In this document: positions 25,647-35,899 of the stretch, piece by piece
Layout of the letters: each line of letters starts with the position of its first letter
Position numbering within the stretch: position 1 is the stretch's first letter
Assembly: GCA_022571845.1 (NCBI GenBank)
Contig: JACZXB010000002.1
Span: forward strand, 231,979 to 295,978
Direction: 5' to 3'
From: Candidatus Zixiibacteriota bacterium
GTDB taxonomy: Bacteria > Zixibacteria > MSB-5A5 > GN15 > FEB-12
DNA length: 64,000 nt
The notes under the pieces: model-generated
The model's database searches: none
The model's input: only the letters and a program-made list of their open reading frames with translations
What the model was told of the DNA's origin: nothing
Program-made: the position numbers and the translations under genes

Positions 25647-26018
25647 ATGTGGGCACTTAGAGCGATTCTAATAGTTTTCGTAATTGTTTGTGTTGTCGCA
25701 TTCGCGTATCATAATTCAAGTCCAGCTGAAATAGTCAATGTAGACCTGATTTTTGCCAAGTACATCGACGTACCGCTGGTTATAGTTGTGTTCTGGTCGT
25801 TTTTGTCAGGACTTCTGATCTCACTTCTGATATTCATTCTGGTTTATTTACGGCAGTCTGTTCAGATTCATGGTCTCCATAAACATGTCAGGGCGCTTGA
25901 GTCGGAAGTTACCGCCCTGCGTAACAGACCTATTGAAGAGTCTGCCGAGCTTCTTAAAGGGGAAGATGAGAAAGCCACAGGAGTCAGCTCAACGCTGGTA
26001 GAGTCGGAAGATCAATGA
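25647..26018 (+). CDS. LapA-like inner membrane protein
   Basis: A 123-aa protein with two membrane helices (about 5-20 and 43-68), a short intervening HNSSPAEIVNVDLIFAKY segment and a cytoplasmic coiled coil, the layout of LapA (DUF1049). GGAGG lies 6 bases before ATG. LapA works with the TPR protein LapB in E. coli to control LPS synthesis through FtsH and LpxC. The next gene overlaps by four bases and encodes a LapB-like TPR protein, which supports the call. Confidence 0.72.
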   Translation: MWALRAILIVFVIVCVVAFAYHNSSPAEIVNVDLIFAKYIDVPLVIVVFWSFLSGLLISLLIFILVYLRQSVQIHGLHKHVRALESEVTALRNRPIEESAELLKGEDEKATGVSSTLVESEDQ

Positions 26019-27112
26019 TAGAATATATCCTCATTTTTGTACTTCTTTTTGTAGTAACAGTTGGTCTCTACGCTTTATACAGCAAATACGTTGACAAGAA
26101 ATCCAGCAATGAATCCGGAGTTTATGTCAAGGCTCTGCAGGATCTGCTTGATGGTCGAATAGAATCAGCCTTTTCAAATCTTCGCCAGACAGTAAGTGAA
26201 GATTCAAGCAATATCGATGCTTACCTGCGTCTTGGTCAGATACTGCGTGAACATGGTAAACCGGAGCGGGCGCTTCAGGTTCATAAAGACCTGACACTGA
26301 GAGACGGCTTAACAGCCGGCCAAAAAGCCACAGTTTTAAGAGAACTCTTTTTAGATTACAGTACGTTAAAAGATACAGACATGGCCGAAGCCGCCTTAAA
26401 GGAACTCCTCTCTTATGACTCCGGTAATCGCTGGGGACATGTTAAGCTCATGGAACTCCAGAAAGAAGAATCCAAATGGGAAGAAGCCTACGACAGCGCC
26501 GTAACAATTTTAAAACTTGAAGCGGATAAATCAAAAAAGCCTCTGGCGGTCTTTAAGTACAAAATCGGCATGGACCTTACCAAAAAACGTGATTATCACA
26601 AAGCACGGATTCTTTTCAAAGAAGCGCTGGGACTTGACCCTAAATACAGCGACGCCTTTATCGCGATCGGGGATTCTTATGCCCAGGAAGAACGTTATGA
26701 AGACGCAGTTAATTTTTGGGAGAAACTTATAGAAGCTGTTCCGTCGGATGGTGGCCGGGTAATCGACAGACTGAAAAGGTCTCTGTTTGACCTGGGGCGA
26801 TTTGGCGACATAGAGTCTATCTGCGAAAAGATACTCGAGCAGGTGCCCTCAGATAGAAAAGCAAAATTGACTCTGGCAGAAATTTATAAGAAAAAAGGTG
26901 AATTGGATTCTGCCGAACGGCTGCTATTTGATCTGGTCGAAGAGTCCCCCAAAGATGTCAATATCGTAATGCAGCTGGTGCGTCTTTATTTGGAAAAAAA
27001 CGAAAACGAAAAATTGGACCGTCTTTTTAGAAACATAGAAAAACAAACAAAAGCAGCAGCCGGTCTGCTTACCCAGGACAATGATATTAAGGCTGCTTCT
27101 ACACAGGGATAG
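26015..27112 (+). CDS. LapB-like membrane-anchored TPR protein
   Basis: A 365-aa protein with a single N-terminal membrane helix (YILIFVLLFVVTVGLYALY) and TPR units throughout, starting YVKALQDLLDGRIESAFSNLRQ, as in LapB/YciM. It overlaps the LapA-like gene by four bases (ATGA). LapB proteins carry a C-terminal rubredoxin-like metal site with two CxxC pairs; none is visible here, so the LPS-control function is less certain and a general scaffold is possible. Confidence 0.7.
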   Translation: MIEYILIFVLLFVVTVGLYALYSKYVDKKSSNESGVYVKALQDLLDGRIESAFSNLRQTVSEDSSNIDAYLRLGQILREHGKPERALQVHKDLTLRDGLTAGQKATVLRELFLDYSTLKDTDMAEAALKELLSYDSGNRWGHVKLMELQKEESKWEEAYDSAVTILKLEADKSKKPLAVFKYKIGMDLTKKRDYHKARILFKEALGLDPKYSDAFIAIGDSYAQEERYEDAVNFWEKLIEAVPSDGGRVIDRLKRSLFDLGRFGDIESICEKILEQVPSDRKAKLTLAEIYKKKGELDSAERLLFDLVEESPKDVNIVMQLVRLYLEKNENEKLDRLFRNIEKQTKAAAGLLTQDNDIKAASTQG

Positions 27113-27140
27113 AACTGTTTCAGCATTTCTGAGATTGAAT

Positions 27141-28136
27141 ATGAGAAAAATCTTTTTAGCCTGTGCTCTGTTAGTTATTTCGGCAGGAGATGTAAACTCC
27201 GGCGATATCTACTCTATGATAATAAACGGGGATATAGATGCTGCCCGTGACTCCCTCTCAAAACTTTCCACGGCAGCACAACGTGATGGTAATTACCTGT
27301 TCTATTTGTCATTGGTTGAGCGCGATGCTCAAAAGTCAGTGGAACTGATGGAAGCAGCCCAAAAGTCAGGCGTCTCGGCAATTTATCGTGAGGAAATCAA
27401 GTATCGGCTGGCTCAGTTCATGATACTAAGTGGAAATATCAGGAAGGCCTCAAAAATCACGACAAACTATCTGACTCAGCATGAAGGAGGCAAGCGTCGC
27501 CCGCAGTTTATGAGATATTCGGCGCTGATAGATGAGCGGGATAAACGCTACGATGCGGCCATCAGACAAATTGACAGATTCCTGCTGCAGTATGATTCAG
27601 ACAACCTGCAGACGCTGGGGCAAATCGACAAAGCCCGTATAATGATGTCGTACAGGAAAACAATTGCAGCCCGTGCTTTGCTTCGCAAACTCTCCAGTAA
27701 AAAATCAGGTGAGGGAGTAGCCCCGGCCCTGTATTACCTGACTCTCGATGCCACCAATAGAAAGCGCACCGATGACGCTGTCTTTTTCTATAACTTACTT
27801 AAAGAAGGTTACCCGGCCTCAATCGGTCTTGATGCCCTCTTAGATAATATGTCCGGTCTCAGCAGTTACTCCAAAAGGGAAAGAATTGCAGACCAAAGAA
27901 CCGGAACTTATTATTCGGTTCAGCTCGGAGTTTTTGCTGACAGGAAAAATGCCGAGCGTTTTTCCAAAAAATTCAAGAAGTATGGACACAAAGTAGAGAT
28001 TAAATCAAAGTCTATCTCAGGCAGAACTTACCGCGTAGTATATGTCGGCCAATTCAATTCCTATGAGGAGGCGGCAATATTTGAACAAAAATTAGAAGCT
28101 GAGCATAAGGAAGTATTTCAGGTCGTTGCTCGATGA
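27141..28136 (+). CDS. Exported SPOR-domain protein
   Basis: Starting at ATG 27141 (an upstream frame-open region to 27081 would bury the signal peptide), the 331-aa protein has a signal peptide (IFLACALLVISAGDVNSG), a helical TPR-like middle, and a C-terminal SPOR domain (about 255-330: YYSVQLGVFADRKNAERFSKK ... YRVVYVGQFNSYEEAAIFEQKL). SPOR domains bind glycan strands stripped of stem peptides at the division septum, so a cell-wall or division role is likely. Its stop overlaps the ATG of mutS. Confidence 0.8.
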   Translation: MRKIFLACALLVISAGDVNSGDIYSMIINGDIDAARDSLSKLSTAAQRDGNYLFYLSLVERDAQKSVELMEAAQKSGVSAIYREEIKYRLAQFMILSGNIRKASKITTNYLTQHEGGKRRPQFMRYSALIDERDKRYDAAIRQIDRFLLQYDSDNLQTLGQIDKARIMMSYRKTIAARALLRKLSSKKSGEGVAPALYYLTLDATNRKRTDDAVFFYNLLKEGYPASIGLDALLDNMSGLSSYSKRERIADQRTGTYYSVQLGVFADRKNAERFSKKFKKYGHKVEIKSKSISGRTYRVVYVGQFNSYEEAAIFEQKLEAEHKEVFQVVAR

Positions 28137-30742
28137 GACCAACTGCAGACAGTTCGCAATCTAAAGATTCTCCGATGATGAGGCAGTTTCAGGCCATCAA
28201 AGAGAAACATCCGGACAAAATTCTTTTTTTCAGAATGGGGGATTTTTATGAGATGTTCGGCGAAGACGCCATCAAAGCTGCTCCGATTCTCGGCATAGCT
28301 CTGACATCGAGGTCAAAGGGTAACTCCGAAAAAATTCCGCTGGCAGGCGTGCCGTACCATTCCTATGAGAAATATCTGGACAAGCTGCTTAAACATGGTG
28401 AAAAAGTCGTCATAGTCGAACAGGTCGAAGACCCCAAAGAGGCCAAAGGCTTAGTCAAAAGAGAGATTGTTGAAATTCTAACTCCCGGTACCGCCGCCGT
28501 GGGGATTTCAGAAACTACCGCTTCACTCTGTCTGGTCGCTTTGTGCAAAAGTGACAGAAATAAAATCGGTCTGGCGGCGCTTGATATATCGACCGGCAAG
28601 TTTTTAGTGGATGAAGGAAACATCGGCGACCTTTCTGAGAGGCTCAAAGTGCTTGAACCCTCCGAGATTCTTTACCCCGACAACTACGACCTTGAGCAGT
28701 TCAAGAGGGAGTTTGGCTTAAGCAACGGTTCAGCAAATTTTACAAAAATGGAAAGCTGGAATTTTGAAAGCAAGACTGCCCAGAGAGAATTGACCGAGCA
28801 TTTTGGCACCAGTTCGCTGGCTGGCTTTGGGCTGGACAATGCCCGGCTGGCTATCGGCGCTGCCGGAGCGATATTCCGCTACTTAAAAGAAAACCACCGG
28901 CAGCAGCTCTCACATATTAACAAAATCAGGCGCTTTGATAATAACGAGTTGATGGCTCTTGATTATTCTACCGTAAGGAATCTTGAGCTGATTAAGAATA
29001 TTTCAAACTCCACCGAAGAAAACACCCTCTTTTCGGTGATGAACCACTGCTATACTGCGGCAGGTGCGCGCAGGCTGCAATCGGCGCTGCTGCGTCCATT
29101 CAAGGTAAAGGCAAGAATAGAACGTCGCCTGTCCGGTGTGGCCGAACTGTTAAAAAACAACCAGCTCCAGACAGAAATCAGAAATCTTACCAAAGGACTG
29201 CCGGACCTTGAAAAACTTGGCGGAAAACTTGGCCTAGGCAAACTCAATCCTCGCCAGATGTCTGCTATCAAAGACGCCCTTGAAATATCGCTAAAACTAA
29301 AGAGCACTCTGGAAAGCGCCTCAAGTCCCCATTTAATTATGATAGGTCCTGCGCTGCCGGATTGTTCTGAGCTTATCAAAAAAATCAGCCAAGCCCTAAG
29401 CGATGAACCGCCGCTTTTAACTTCCGGCGGCAAAATCATAAAGCGCGGCTTTTCAAGCGAACTTGACGACTTAAACGATTCGATTAAAGAAGCCAGACTG
29501 TATATCGCTTCACTTCAGAAAATCGAAAGAGAAAAAACCGGTATCAATACGTTGAGGGTAGGCTTTAATAAAGTCTTCGGATATTATCTGGAAGTCACCC
29601 GCTTAAATTCGCATCTGGTGCCTGACGATTATATCAGAAAACAAACGCTGGTCAATGCCGAGCGCTACATTACGCCTGAGCTAAAAGAAAAAGAGAGCCT
29701 GATATTTTCCGCCGAAGAAAAGATCTTTGCGCTGGAATCCAGACTTTATCAGGAACTGTTAGACTATGCCGAGACTCACATGGCAGATATCATGCTTACC
29801 GCCGAGCTGTTAGCAGAGATTGATCTCGTTTCGGCTCTGGCAGATTTGGCAGTTCAAAATAACTACTGTCGACCGGAGATTTTCGAAGATACCAGGCTGG
29901 AAATAAAAAACGGACGGCACCCGGTAATTGAGTCAGTCATCCCTTCAGGCTCGTTTGTGGCCAATGACCTGGCGTTAAACAGCACCAGCAGGAGACAGAT
30001 AATTCTTACCGGCCCCAATATGTCGGGTAAATCGACTTACTTACGGCAAATCGGGCATATAATTATCATGGCCCAGATAGGCTCGTTTGTGCCGGCCGAC
30101 TCGGCAGAAATTGGTCTGGTAGACCGGGTTTTCACCAGAGTCGGTACAATGGATAATCTGGCCAGAGGGCAGTCGACTTTCTTAGTCGAAATGATAGAAG
30201 CTGCTAATATTTTAAACAATGCCACGGACAAATCCGTTGTTCTTTTAGACGAAGTCGGCCGGGGAACTTCTACCTTCGACGGTCTCTCGGTTGCCTGGGC
30301 TGTGGCGGAATTTATAAATGACGAACTAAATTCACGCACAATTTTTGCCACCCACTACCATGAGCTGACCGGCCTGGCTCAGATTTATGAAAAGATTCAC
30401 AACTATCAGGTCGCGGTAAAAAAGTGGGAAGACAAAGTTGTCTTTTTGCACAAGATTATTGAAGGGGGCTGTGACGACTCCTACGGTATCGAAGTTGCCA
30501 GGTTGGCCGGTCTGCCCCGAAAAGCTCTCAGCCGGGCCAGACAAATTCTGAAACTACTGGAGTCAGGCAAATTTATCAAAAGCGAACTTGGCCGCGAAAT
30601 ATATCAGGCAAAAGTGCAGACATCGCTTTTTGACAGACCCAGCTCTAAGGTTGAATCGAGACTGAAAGATACAGAAATTGAGACGATGACACCTGTCGAA
30701 GCTTTAAATCTTTTGCAGGAATTAAAAGAAGAGTTAAACTAA
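28133..30742 (+). CDS. mutS: DNA mismatch repair protein MutS
   Basis: An 869-aa mismatch sensor and ABC-type ATPase. The mismatch-binding FFRMGDFYEMFGEDA motif is near residue 35; connector, lever and clamp domains follow; the ATPase carries Walker A GPNMSGKSTYLRQ, the signature STFLVEMIE, Walker B VVLLDEVGRGTSTFDG and ATHYHEL. Length is standard for MutS1. ATG overlaps the previous TGA, and mutL follows after five bases. Confidence 0.97.
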   Translation: MRPTADSSQSKDSPMMRQFQAIKEKHPDKILFFRMGDFYEMFGEDAIKAAPILGIALTSRSKGNSEKIPLAGVPYHSYEKYLDKLLKHGEKVVIVEQVEDPKEAKGLVKREIVEILTPGTAAVGISETTASLCLVALCKSDRNKIGLAALDISTGKFLVDEGNIGDLSERLKVLEPSEILYPDNYDLEQFKREFGLSNGSANFTKMESWNFESKTAQRELTEHFGTSSLAGFGLDNARLAIGAAGAIFRYLKENHRQQLSHINKIRRFDNNELMALDYSTVRNLELIKNISNSTEENTLFSVMNHCYTAAGARRLQSALLRPFKVKARIERRLSGVAELLKNNQLQTEIRNLTKGLPDLEKLGGKLGLGKLNPRQMSAIKDALEISLKLKSTLESASSPHLIMIGPALPDCSELIKKISQALSDEPPLLTSGGKIIKRGFSSELDDLNDSIKEARLYIASLQKIEREKTGINTLRVGFNKVFGYYLEVTRLNSHLVPDDYIRKQTLVNAERYITPELKEKESLIFSAEEKIFALESRLYQELLDYAETHMADIMLTAELLAEIDLVSALADLAVQNNYCRPEIFEDTRLEIKNGRHPVIESVIPSGSFVANDLALNSTSRRQIILTGPNMSGKSTYLRQIGHIIIMAQIGSFVPADSAEIGLVDRVFTRVGTMDNLARGQSTFLVEMIEAANILNNATDKSVVLLDEVGRGTSTFDGLSVAWAVAEFINDELNSRTIFATHYHELTGLAQIYEKIHNYQVAVKKWEDKVVFLHKIIEGGCDDSYGIEVARLAGLPRKALSRARQILKLLESGKFIKSELGREIYQAKVQTSLFDRPSSKVESRLKDTEIETMTPVEALNLLQELKEELN

Positions 30743-30747
30743 AATTT

Positions 30748-32583
30748 ATGGCTGAAGTTAAAATATTTGAAAAACGTTGGATAAAGCCGCTGCCAAAAAA
30801 CGTAATCAATAAGATTGCCGCCGGCGAAGTAGTGGAACGGCCGGCTTCGGTCTTAAAAGAGCTGGTAGAAAACGCGGTTGATGCCGGCTCGGATAGAATC
30901 GACATTGTCATTGAAAAATCCGGCTCTACTCTGATACGGGTAGTTGACAACGGCTGCGGCATAGACGAAGAGCAGCTGGAGATAGCCTTTTCGCGCCACA
31001 CAACTTCGAAAATAACCAATTTTGCAGACTTAGACCGTCTCTCAAGTTATGGCTTTCGGGGTGAAGCGCTGCCTTCTATTGCTTCAGTCTCAAGACTTCG
31101 TATGGTATCCCGTACGCCTGATTCAGATTCAGGCACCGAGATAATCATTGAGGGAGGCATTCTGCAGTCGAAAAAACCGATTGCCGCTCAGGTTGGAACA
31201 ACTATCGAAGTTGAGGATTTGTTTTTTAATACGCCGGCCCGCAGAAAATTTTTGAAATCACAATCTACCGAAACCAGGTATCTGGCCCGCATAGCTACGG
31301 CCATGGCTATCAGCAGTTACCGCATTGCTTTTTCAGCAACACTGAATGGCAAAAAGATTTTTGCGCTGCGGCCGGATAATTCTCTAAGCGACCGGGCTAC
31401 AGCTCTATTGGGAAATAATAATAAGTTCATCGCACTCATCGGACAGCTGGGACCAGTGCGCCTTGAAGGCGCTATCTGTCTGCCGGAAAACGTACGCAAC
31501 AATCGCTACGGCCAGTATCTTTTTATTAATGGCCGTTTTATTTCATCGCCTACGATATCGCACGCCTGGGTCTCCGGCTATGGCGAGCTGATTCCGCGCG
31601 GTCTGTTTCCGGTCGGAGCGCTGCTATTGACCATCGACCCCACCCAGGTTGATGTCAACGTGCATCCCTCGAAAACTGAAGTACGTCTGGCGCACGAACG
31701 AGAAGTTTACGACACTGTCAAGAAGCTTGTCGGCGAGTCTCTGAGACAGGACGGCATTATTCCGAATCTGAGACCGACAGCCCAGCAGCAGGGAATCTCC
31801 GGCTCCGGCTCAAATCAGAAAGATTATATTCCAATCTCCGGCATCGCCAACAATGCTGCTGCCAAACCTGAGTTGATAGCGCAGCTATATAAGACGGTAT
31901 CGATAGACGATGAAGATTCAGTCGCTGATTCAAATCGACCAATAGAAATCGATAAGAATACCGGAGAGGTCATCACTCCATCAGTTGCTGTTGACTCTGA
32001 TTTCGGACCGGCCTCCGGTTTTAGATTCATAGGCAGATTTGACAATCTCTACTTGTTAATCGCAGCAGGCGATGCCCTCTTTATAATAGACCAGCATACT
32101 GCGCACGAGAGAGTCTTGTACGAAGAGATGCTTGAAAAAGTTGAAAAACAAGCGGTCAATGCCCAGCATCTATTATTCCCGGTACAAGTAGAGCTTGACC
32201 CGGAGCAGTACGCCGTCTTTGAAGAGTCGCTCGAAATGTTAAACGGCAGCGGTTTTACGGTATCTCCGTTTGGTGGCAGGATGGTTAATATCGAAGCTGT
32301 GCCGGCCATAATGTCAAAAAAATCTCCGGAGAAAATGTTCAGCAAAGTAATCGACGACATCATGTCGCTTCGTAAAACCGGCTACGATATTAAAAAAGCA
32401 ATGGCGCAGTCGATCGCCTGTCGCTCAGCAGTGATGGCCGGCGACTTTCTCACAGAAGCTGAAGCTATCGGGTTGATGGAACTGCTCTTAAAATGCCAAG
32501 ACCGTTACAGCTGTCCGCATGGCCGGCCAACTTTTTTGCGCTTCAGCCGCAAAGACCTGGATAGACAATTCGGCCGTACATAA
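30748..32583 (+). CDS. mutL: DNA mismatch repair protein MutL (endonuclease type)
   Basis: A 611-aa GHKL ATPase linking MutS to strand removal. N-terminal motifs: KIAAGEVVERPASVLKELVENAVDAG region, DNGCGID, GFRGEALPSIASVS. After a variable linker (about 340-425), the C-terminal domain has DQHTAHERVLYEE, matching the metal-binding endonuclease motif DQHA(x)2E(x)4E with Thr for Ala, plus a CPHGRP motif near the end. This type nicks DNA itself, so no MutH is needed. The end of the gene does not overlap miaA if miaA starts at 32600. Confidence 0.96.
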   Translation: MAEVKIFEKRWIKPLPKNVINKIAAGEVVERPASVLKELVENAVDAGSDRIDIVIEKSGSTLIRVVDNGCGIDEEQLEIAFSRHTTSKITNFADLDRLSSYGFRGEALPSIASVSRLRMVSRTPDSDSGTEIIIEGGILQSKKPIAAQVGTTIEVEDLFFNTPARRKFLKSQSTETRYLARIATAMAISSYRIAFSATLNGKKIFALRPDNSLSDRATALLGNNNKFIALIGQLGPVRLEGAICLPENVRNNRYGQYLFINGRFISSPTISHAWVSGYGELIPRGLFPVGALLLTIDPTQVDVNVHPSKTEVRLAHEREVYDTVKKLVGESLRQDGIIPNLRPTAQQQGISGSGSNQKDYIPISGIANNAAAKPELIAQLYKTVSIDDEDSVADSNRPIEIDKNTGEVITPSVAVDSDFGPASGFRFIGRFDNLYLLIAAGDALFIIDQHTAHERVLYEEMLEKVEKQAVNAQHLLFPVQVELDPEQYAVFEESLEMLNGSGFTVSPFGGRMVNIEAVPAIMSKKSPEKMFSKVIDDIMSLRKTGYDIKKAMAQSIACRSAVMAGDFLTEAEAIGLMELLLKCQDRYSCPHGRPTFLRFSRKDLDRQFGRT

Positions 32584-32599
32584 AGGCCGCTTCGTTTTT

Positions 32600-33532
32600 A
32601 TGTCAAAGTCCAGCGGCATTATAATCCCCATAATCTGCGGCCCGACAGGATCGGGGAAGACGTCAATAGCGCTGCAATTGGCCAGCGAATTTCCCATTGA
32701 AATTATTTCAGCAGACTCACGGCAGGTCATTCGAAAACTTGATATCGGAACTGCCAAGCTGACCAGACAAGAACAAAAATCAGTCCCTTTTCATCTTCTT
32801 GATATAATCGAGCCGGGTGAAAAATATACGGCCTTTAAATTTATAGAAGACGCCGAGAAAGCAATCTCTGATATTCTGCGCAGAAACAAGTTGCCTGTTT
32901 TGGTCGGCGGCACCGGCTTATATCTCAAGGCGCTGACAGTCGGGATTTTGAAAATAGAAAACGAGAATATTGAAATTAGAGCTGAACTCGAAAAAGAACT
33001 GGCAGAAAAAGGCAGCGAAGAGATGTACCGCCAGCTTTGTGAAATTGATGCGCCCGAAGCAGAAAAGTTTCATCCCCATAACAAAGTACGCATTTTGAGA
33101 GCTTTGGAAATATACAGACTTACAGGACGGCCAAAGTCGGAGCTTGTGAAAAGTTCGGACTATAAAAAGAGTTCATATGATTTTAAGCATTTCTGTCTTT
33201 TACCTGACAGGGAAAAACTTTACAAAAAGATTGAAGAAAGAGTAGATAAAATGATAGCAGACGGCCTGTTAGATGAAATAAAGAGCTTAGCCGCTAAAAA
33301 TTTAATAGAACCGGTCAGAAGTATGAACGTAATAGGTTACGATGAACTCATAAAGCATCTGGATGGTGCGCTGTCATTAGAAGAAGCTCTGGCAATGATC
33401 AAACAAAACAGCCGCAGATATGCCAAGCGACAGTTCACCTGGTTTAGAAACCAGCTGGAGGGAGAGTTTTTTGTGGATAGCAAGAGCCTGATAGCACAGT
33501 TTAAGAGTGACTATGCAAATTTTGAACAATAG
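32600..33532 (+). CDS. miaA: tRNA dimethylallyltransferase
   Basis: Transfers the dimethylallyl group to A37 of tRNAs reading UNN codons. From ATG 32600 the 310-aa protein starts MSKSSGIIIPIICGPTGSGKT, with a P-loop, then ISADSRQVIRKLDIGTAK and the LVGGTGLYLKAL motif, and later FTWFRNQ. A longer start at 32519 would overlap mutL by 65 bases and add an unrelated 27-residue leader, so it is rejected. mutL-miaA adjacency is common. Confidence 0.95.
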   Translation: MSKSSGIIIPIICGPTGSGKTSIALQLASEFPIEIISADSRQVIRKLDIGTAKLTRQEQKSVPFHLLDIIEPGEKYTAFKFIEDAEKAISDILRRNKLPVLVGGTGLYLKALTVGILKIENENIEIRAELEKELAEKGSEEMYRQLCEIDAPEAEKFHPHNKVRILRALEIYRLTGRPKSELVKSSDYKKSSYDFKHFCLLPDREKLYKKIEERVDKMIADGLLDEIKSLAAKNLIEPVRSMNVIGYDELIKHLDGALSLEEALAMIKQNSRRYAKRQFTWFRNQLEGEFFVDSKSLIAQFKSDYANFEQ

Positions 33533-33673
33533 CAGCCCAAAACCAGCCTTCCCTGAATACCGTTATATGTTATATCGTAATGACTTAGCTAAAACACGTC
33601 AAGGTCTTAGCCGGCCGCACCGATAAATACCTTAACTGATTATAGGATGTAACTTTAATAATTAAAGGTGCTT

Positions 33674-35899
33674 ATGAGAATTTTTAGAAAATTATTGATA
33701 TACCTGACAGCCTCAATATTGGCAGCAGCGCTAATTTCGGGCTGTGGCGGGGCCAAGTCCAAATCGTCACCTACTCTTTACGCCGAGCCTAAAACAGAGA
33801 ACACAAGCTCATCGGATAAAAAGAAATCTGACGGGCAGGAAGAGATTAGTAAGAAGACTGTAGTAGTTCCCAGAGGGGATAGTCGCCAGACTTCTTCACC
33901 TAATTCCCAGACGGCTGCCGATTCCAGCGGCTCAGATAAATTGTCGGCCTCGGCAAAACTGAGGAGCCACCAGCAGCAGCCTCCGGTGGTCCCTTATCAG
34001 CAGTTTGATCTGGCTGACAGCGAAGATTTAGCTTCGGCTGTAGATGACGACATCTGGCGTCAGCTTGATCTGGCTGATGAGTACCATGCTCTGGGAGTAA
34101 TTGCCAATCGTGAGGGCAGCTGGGAAGAAGCTCAGTACTATTTTGAGAAAGGCTTAAAAATTCTGGCAACTATGGATATTGAGGCGGACCAGCGGCCTTC
34201 CCCCGAAGCTACCAAGTACACTCAGATCCTAAATAATACTGTTGCTGATTACCGGGTCGCTCTTCGTTCACTGGGACGCTTAGAAGAAAACGTGTCCGCC
34301 TCGGTATTAGTTGAGCGCTTCGGAGATTTAGGAGCCAATCTTAAAGATACCATTGCCGTCTATAGCACAGAAACTAAAAGAGTAAAGTATGATATACCGG
34401 TAGTATATAATGACAGAGTTAGAAGATCTATCGTCTATTTTCAGACTGTGGCCCACGATGCTTTCGTGAAATATCTAAAGCGCTCTAAGAAATATACACC
34501 AATGATGAAGAGGATACTGAGAGAGCATGGACTTCCGGATGACTTGATTTATTTGTCCCTGGTTGAATCGGGTTACAATACCAACGCCTATTCCTGGGCC
34601 AGAGCGATGGGGCTCTGGCAGTTTATATCTTCCACCGGAAGAATGTATGGTCTTAAAAGGAGCTGGTGGATTGATGAACGCAAAGATCCAATTAAGTCAA
34701 CTCACGCTGCCTGCGTATTCTTAAAAGAGTTGTATATTAAGTACGGCAGCTGGGAGCTGGCCATGGCCGCTTATAATGGCGGACCGGGCCGGGTCAGTAA
34801 AACGATCAAGCGGCAGAAAACCAGAGATTTTTGGAAATTGAGACTCCGTCGCCAGACGATGGATTATGTACCGCTAATAATGGCAGCTACCATAATCGCC
34901 AAGAACCCCGAAAAATACGGATTCTATGTTAAAGATTTCGAAGCTGAGGTTGTCTGGGAAGAAGTCAAAATCGACCGCTGCCTGGATCTAAAAACGGTTG
35001 CCAAAGGGGTGGGTTGTTCTCTTTCCGAAATGAAAATGCTCAACCCGGAACTACTCAGAAATTATACTCCGCCCAGCGCCAAGTCTTACATGCTGAAAAT
35101 TCCTGTAGGAAAATCAGATAAATTCTGGGCCGCCTACCCCAAGATGCAGTCGCCCAAAGAGACCAGCTGGGTCAGGCATAAAATCAGAAGAGGCGAAACA
35201 GTCTCGACTATAGCCTCCCGCTATGGCGTCTCACAGTATGCTATACTTGAAGCTAATAACCTGCGCAGCTCAAGAATTTATTCCGGGAAAACTCTGATTG
35301 TACCGGTCCCGCTCGGACGCAGCTATAGATCCTCTCGTAAACAAAGCTATGCGGAATACTCTTCAAACAATTCTATCTACGTTGTACGCTCCGGGGATAC
35401 CATGTGGGATATTGCCAGGGCTTTCGGAACATCAGTATCTGCGCTTCGCAGATCCAACTCCATAGGCCGCGGTTCAAGAATTTATGTCGGGCAGAAATTA
35501 AGAATTCCGTCGAATGCGACTAACCTTAAAAGGAAAAACTCAGCCTCGTCACAGCCGCGAATAGCAGCCCAGCGGCAATCCACTTCCACTAAGAAAACTT
35601 CCAGCTACAAAGTACGTCGAGGTGACACTCTCTGGGATATAGCCAGGAATCATGGTACTACTACTGCCACCATAAGAGTCTTAAACGGGCTGGGTCGCTC
35701 AAGTAGAATTTATCCGGGACAAATACTTGAAATCCGAGGAAGTTCTGATTATATATCCCACAAGATAAGACGGGGTGAGACATTGAGTACTATAGCCCGA
35801 AAGTATTCAACATCAATAGCCAAGATTATGGCACACAATAATATTGACAACCCCAATCAGATTTCTGTCGGGTACAGATTAAGGATTTATACCAGATAG
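33674..35899 (+). CDS. MltD-like lytic transglycosylase lipoprotein with four LysM domains
   Basis: A 741-aa lipoprotein. Signal peptide with lipobox LISGC (C24), a Ser/Lys-rich linker, a helical region with one TPR-like unit, then an SLT (lysozyme-like) domain at about 275-420: LVESGYNTNAYSWARAMGLWQF, where the glutamate is catalytic, and ELAMAAYNGGPGRV. Four LysM domains follow (about 498-545, 573-618, 650-694, 700-741), each with a GETV/GDTLxxIA motif. It cleaves peptidoglycan glycan strands to 1,6-anhydro products. AAAGGTG favours ATG 33674 over GTG 33668. sppA starts at the next base after its stop. Confidence 0.9.
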   Translation: MRIFRKLLIYLTASILAAALISGCGGAKSKSSPTLYAEPKTENTSSSDKKKSDGQEEISKKTVVVPRGDSRQTSSPNSQTAADSSGSDKLSASAKLRSHQQQPPVVPYQQFDLADSEDLASAVDDDIWRQLDLADEYHALGVIANREGSWEEAQYYFEKGLKILATMDIEADQRPSPEATKYTQILNNTVADYRVALRSLGRLEENVSASVLVERFGDLGANLKDTIAVYSTETKRVKYDIPVVYNDRVRRSIVYFQTVAHDAFVKYLKRSKKYTPMMKRILREHGLPDDLIYLSLVESGYNTNAYSWARAMGLWQFISSTGRMYGLKRSWWIDERKDPIKSTHAACVFLKELYIKYGSWELAMAAYNGGPGRVSKTIKRQKTRDFWKLRLRRQTMDYVPLIMAATIIAKNPEKYGFYVKDFEAEVVWEEVKIDRCLDLKTVAKGVGCSLSEMKMLNPELLRNYTPPSAKSYMLKIPVGKSDKFWAAYPKMQSPKETSWVRHKIRRGETVSTIASRYGVSQYAILEANNLRSSRIYSGKTLIVPVPLGRSYRSSRKQSYAEYSSNNSIYVVRSGDTMWDIARAFGTSVSALRRSNSIGRGSRIYVGQKLRIPSNATNLKRKNSASSQPRIAAQRQSTSTKKTSSYKVRRGDTLWDIARNHGTTTATIRVLNGLGRSSRIYPGQILEIRGSSDYISHKIRRGETLSTIARKYSTSIAKIMAHNNIDNPNQISVGYRLRIYTR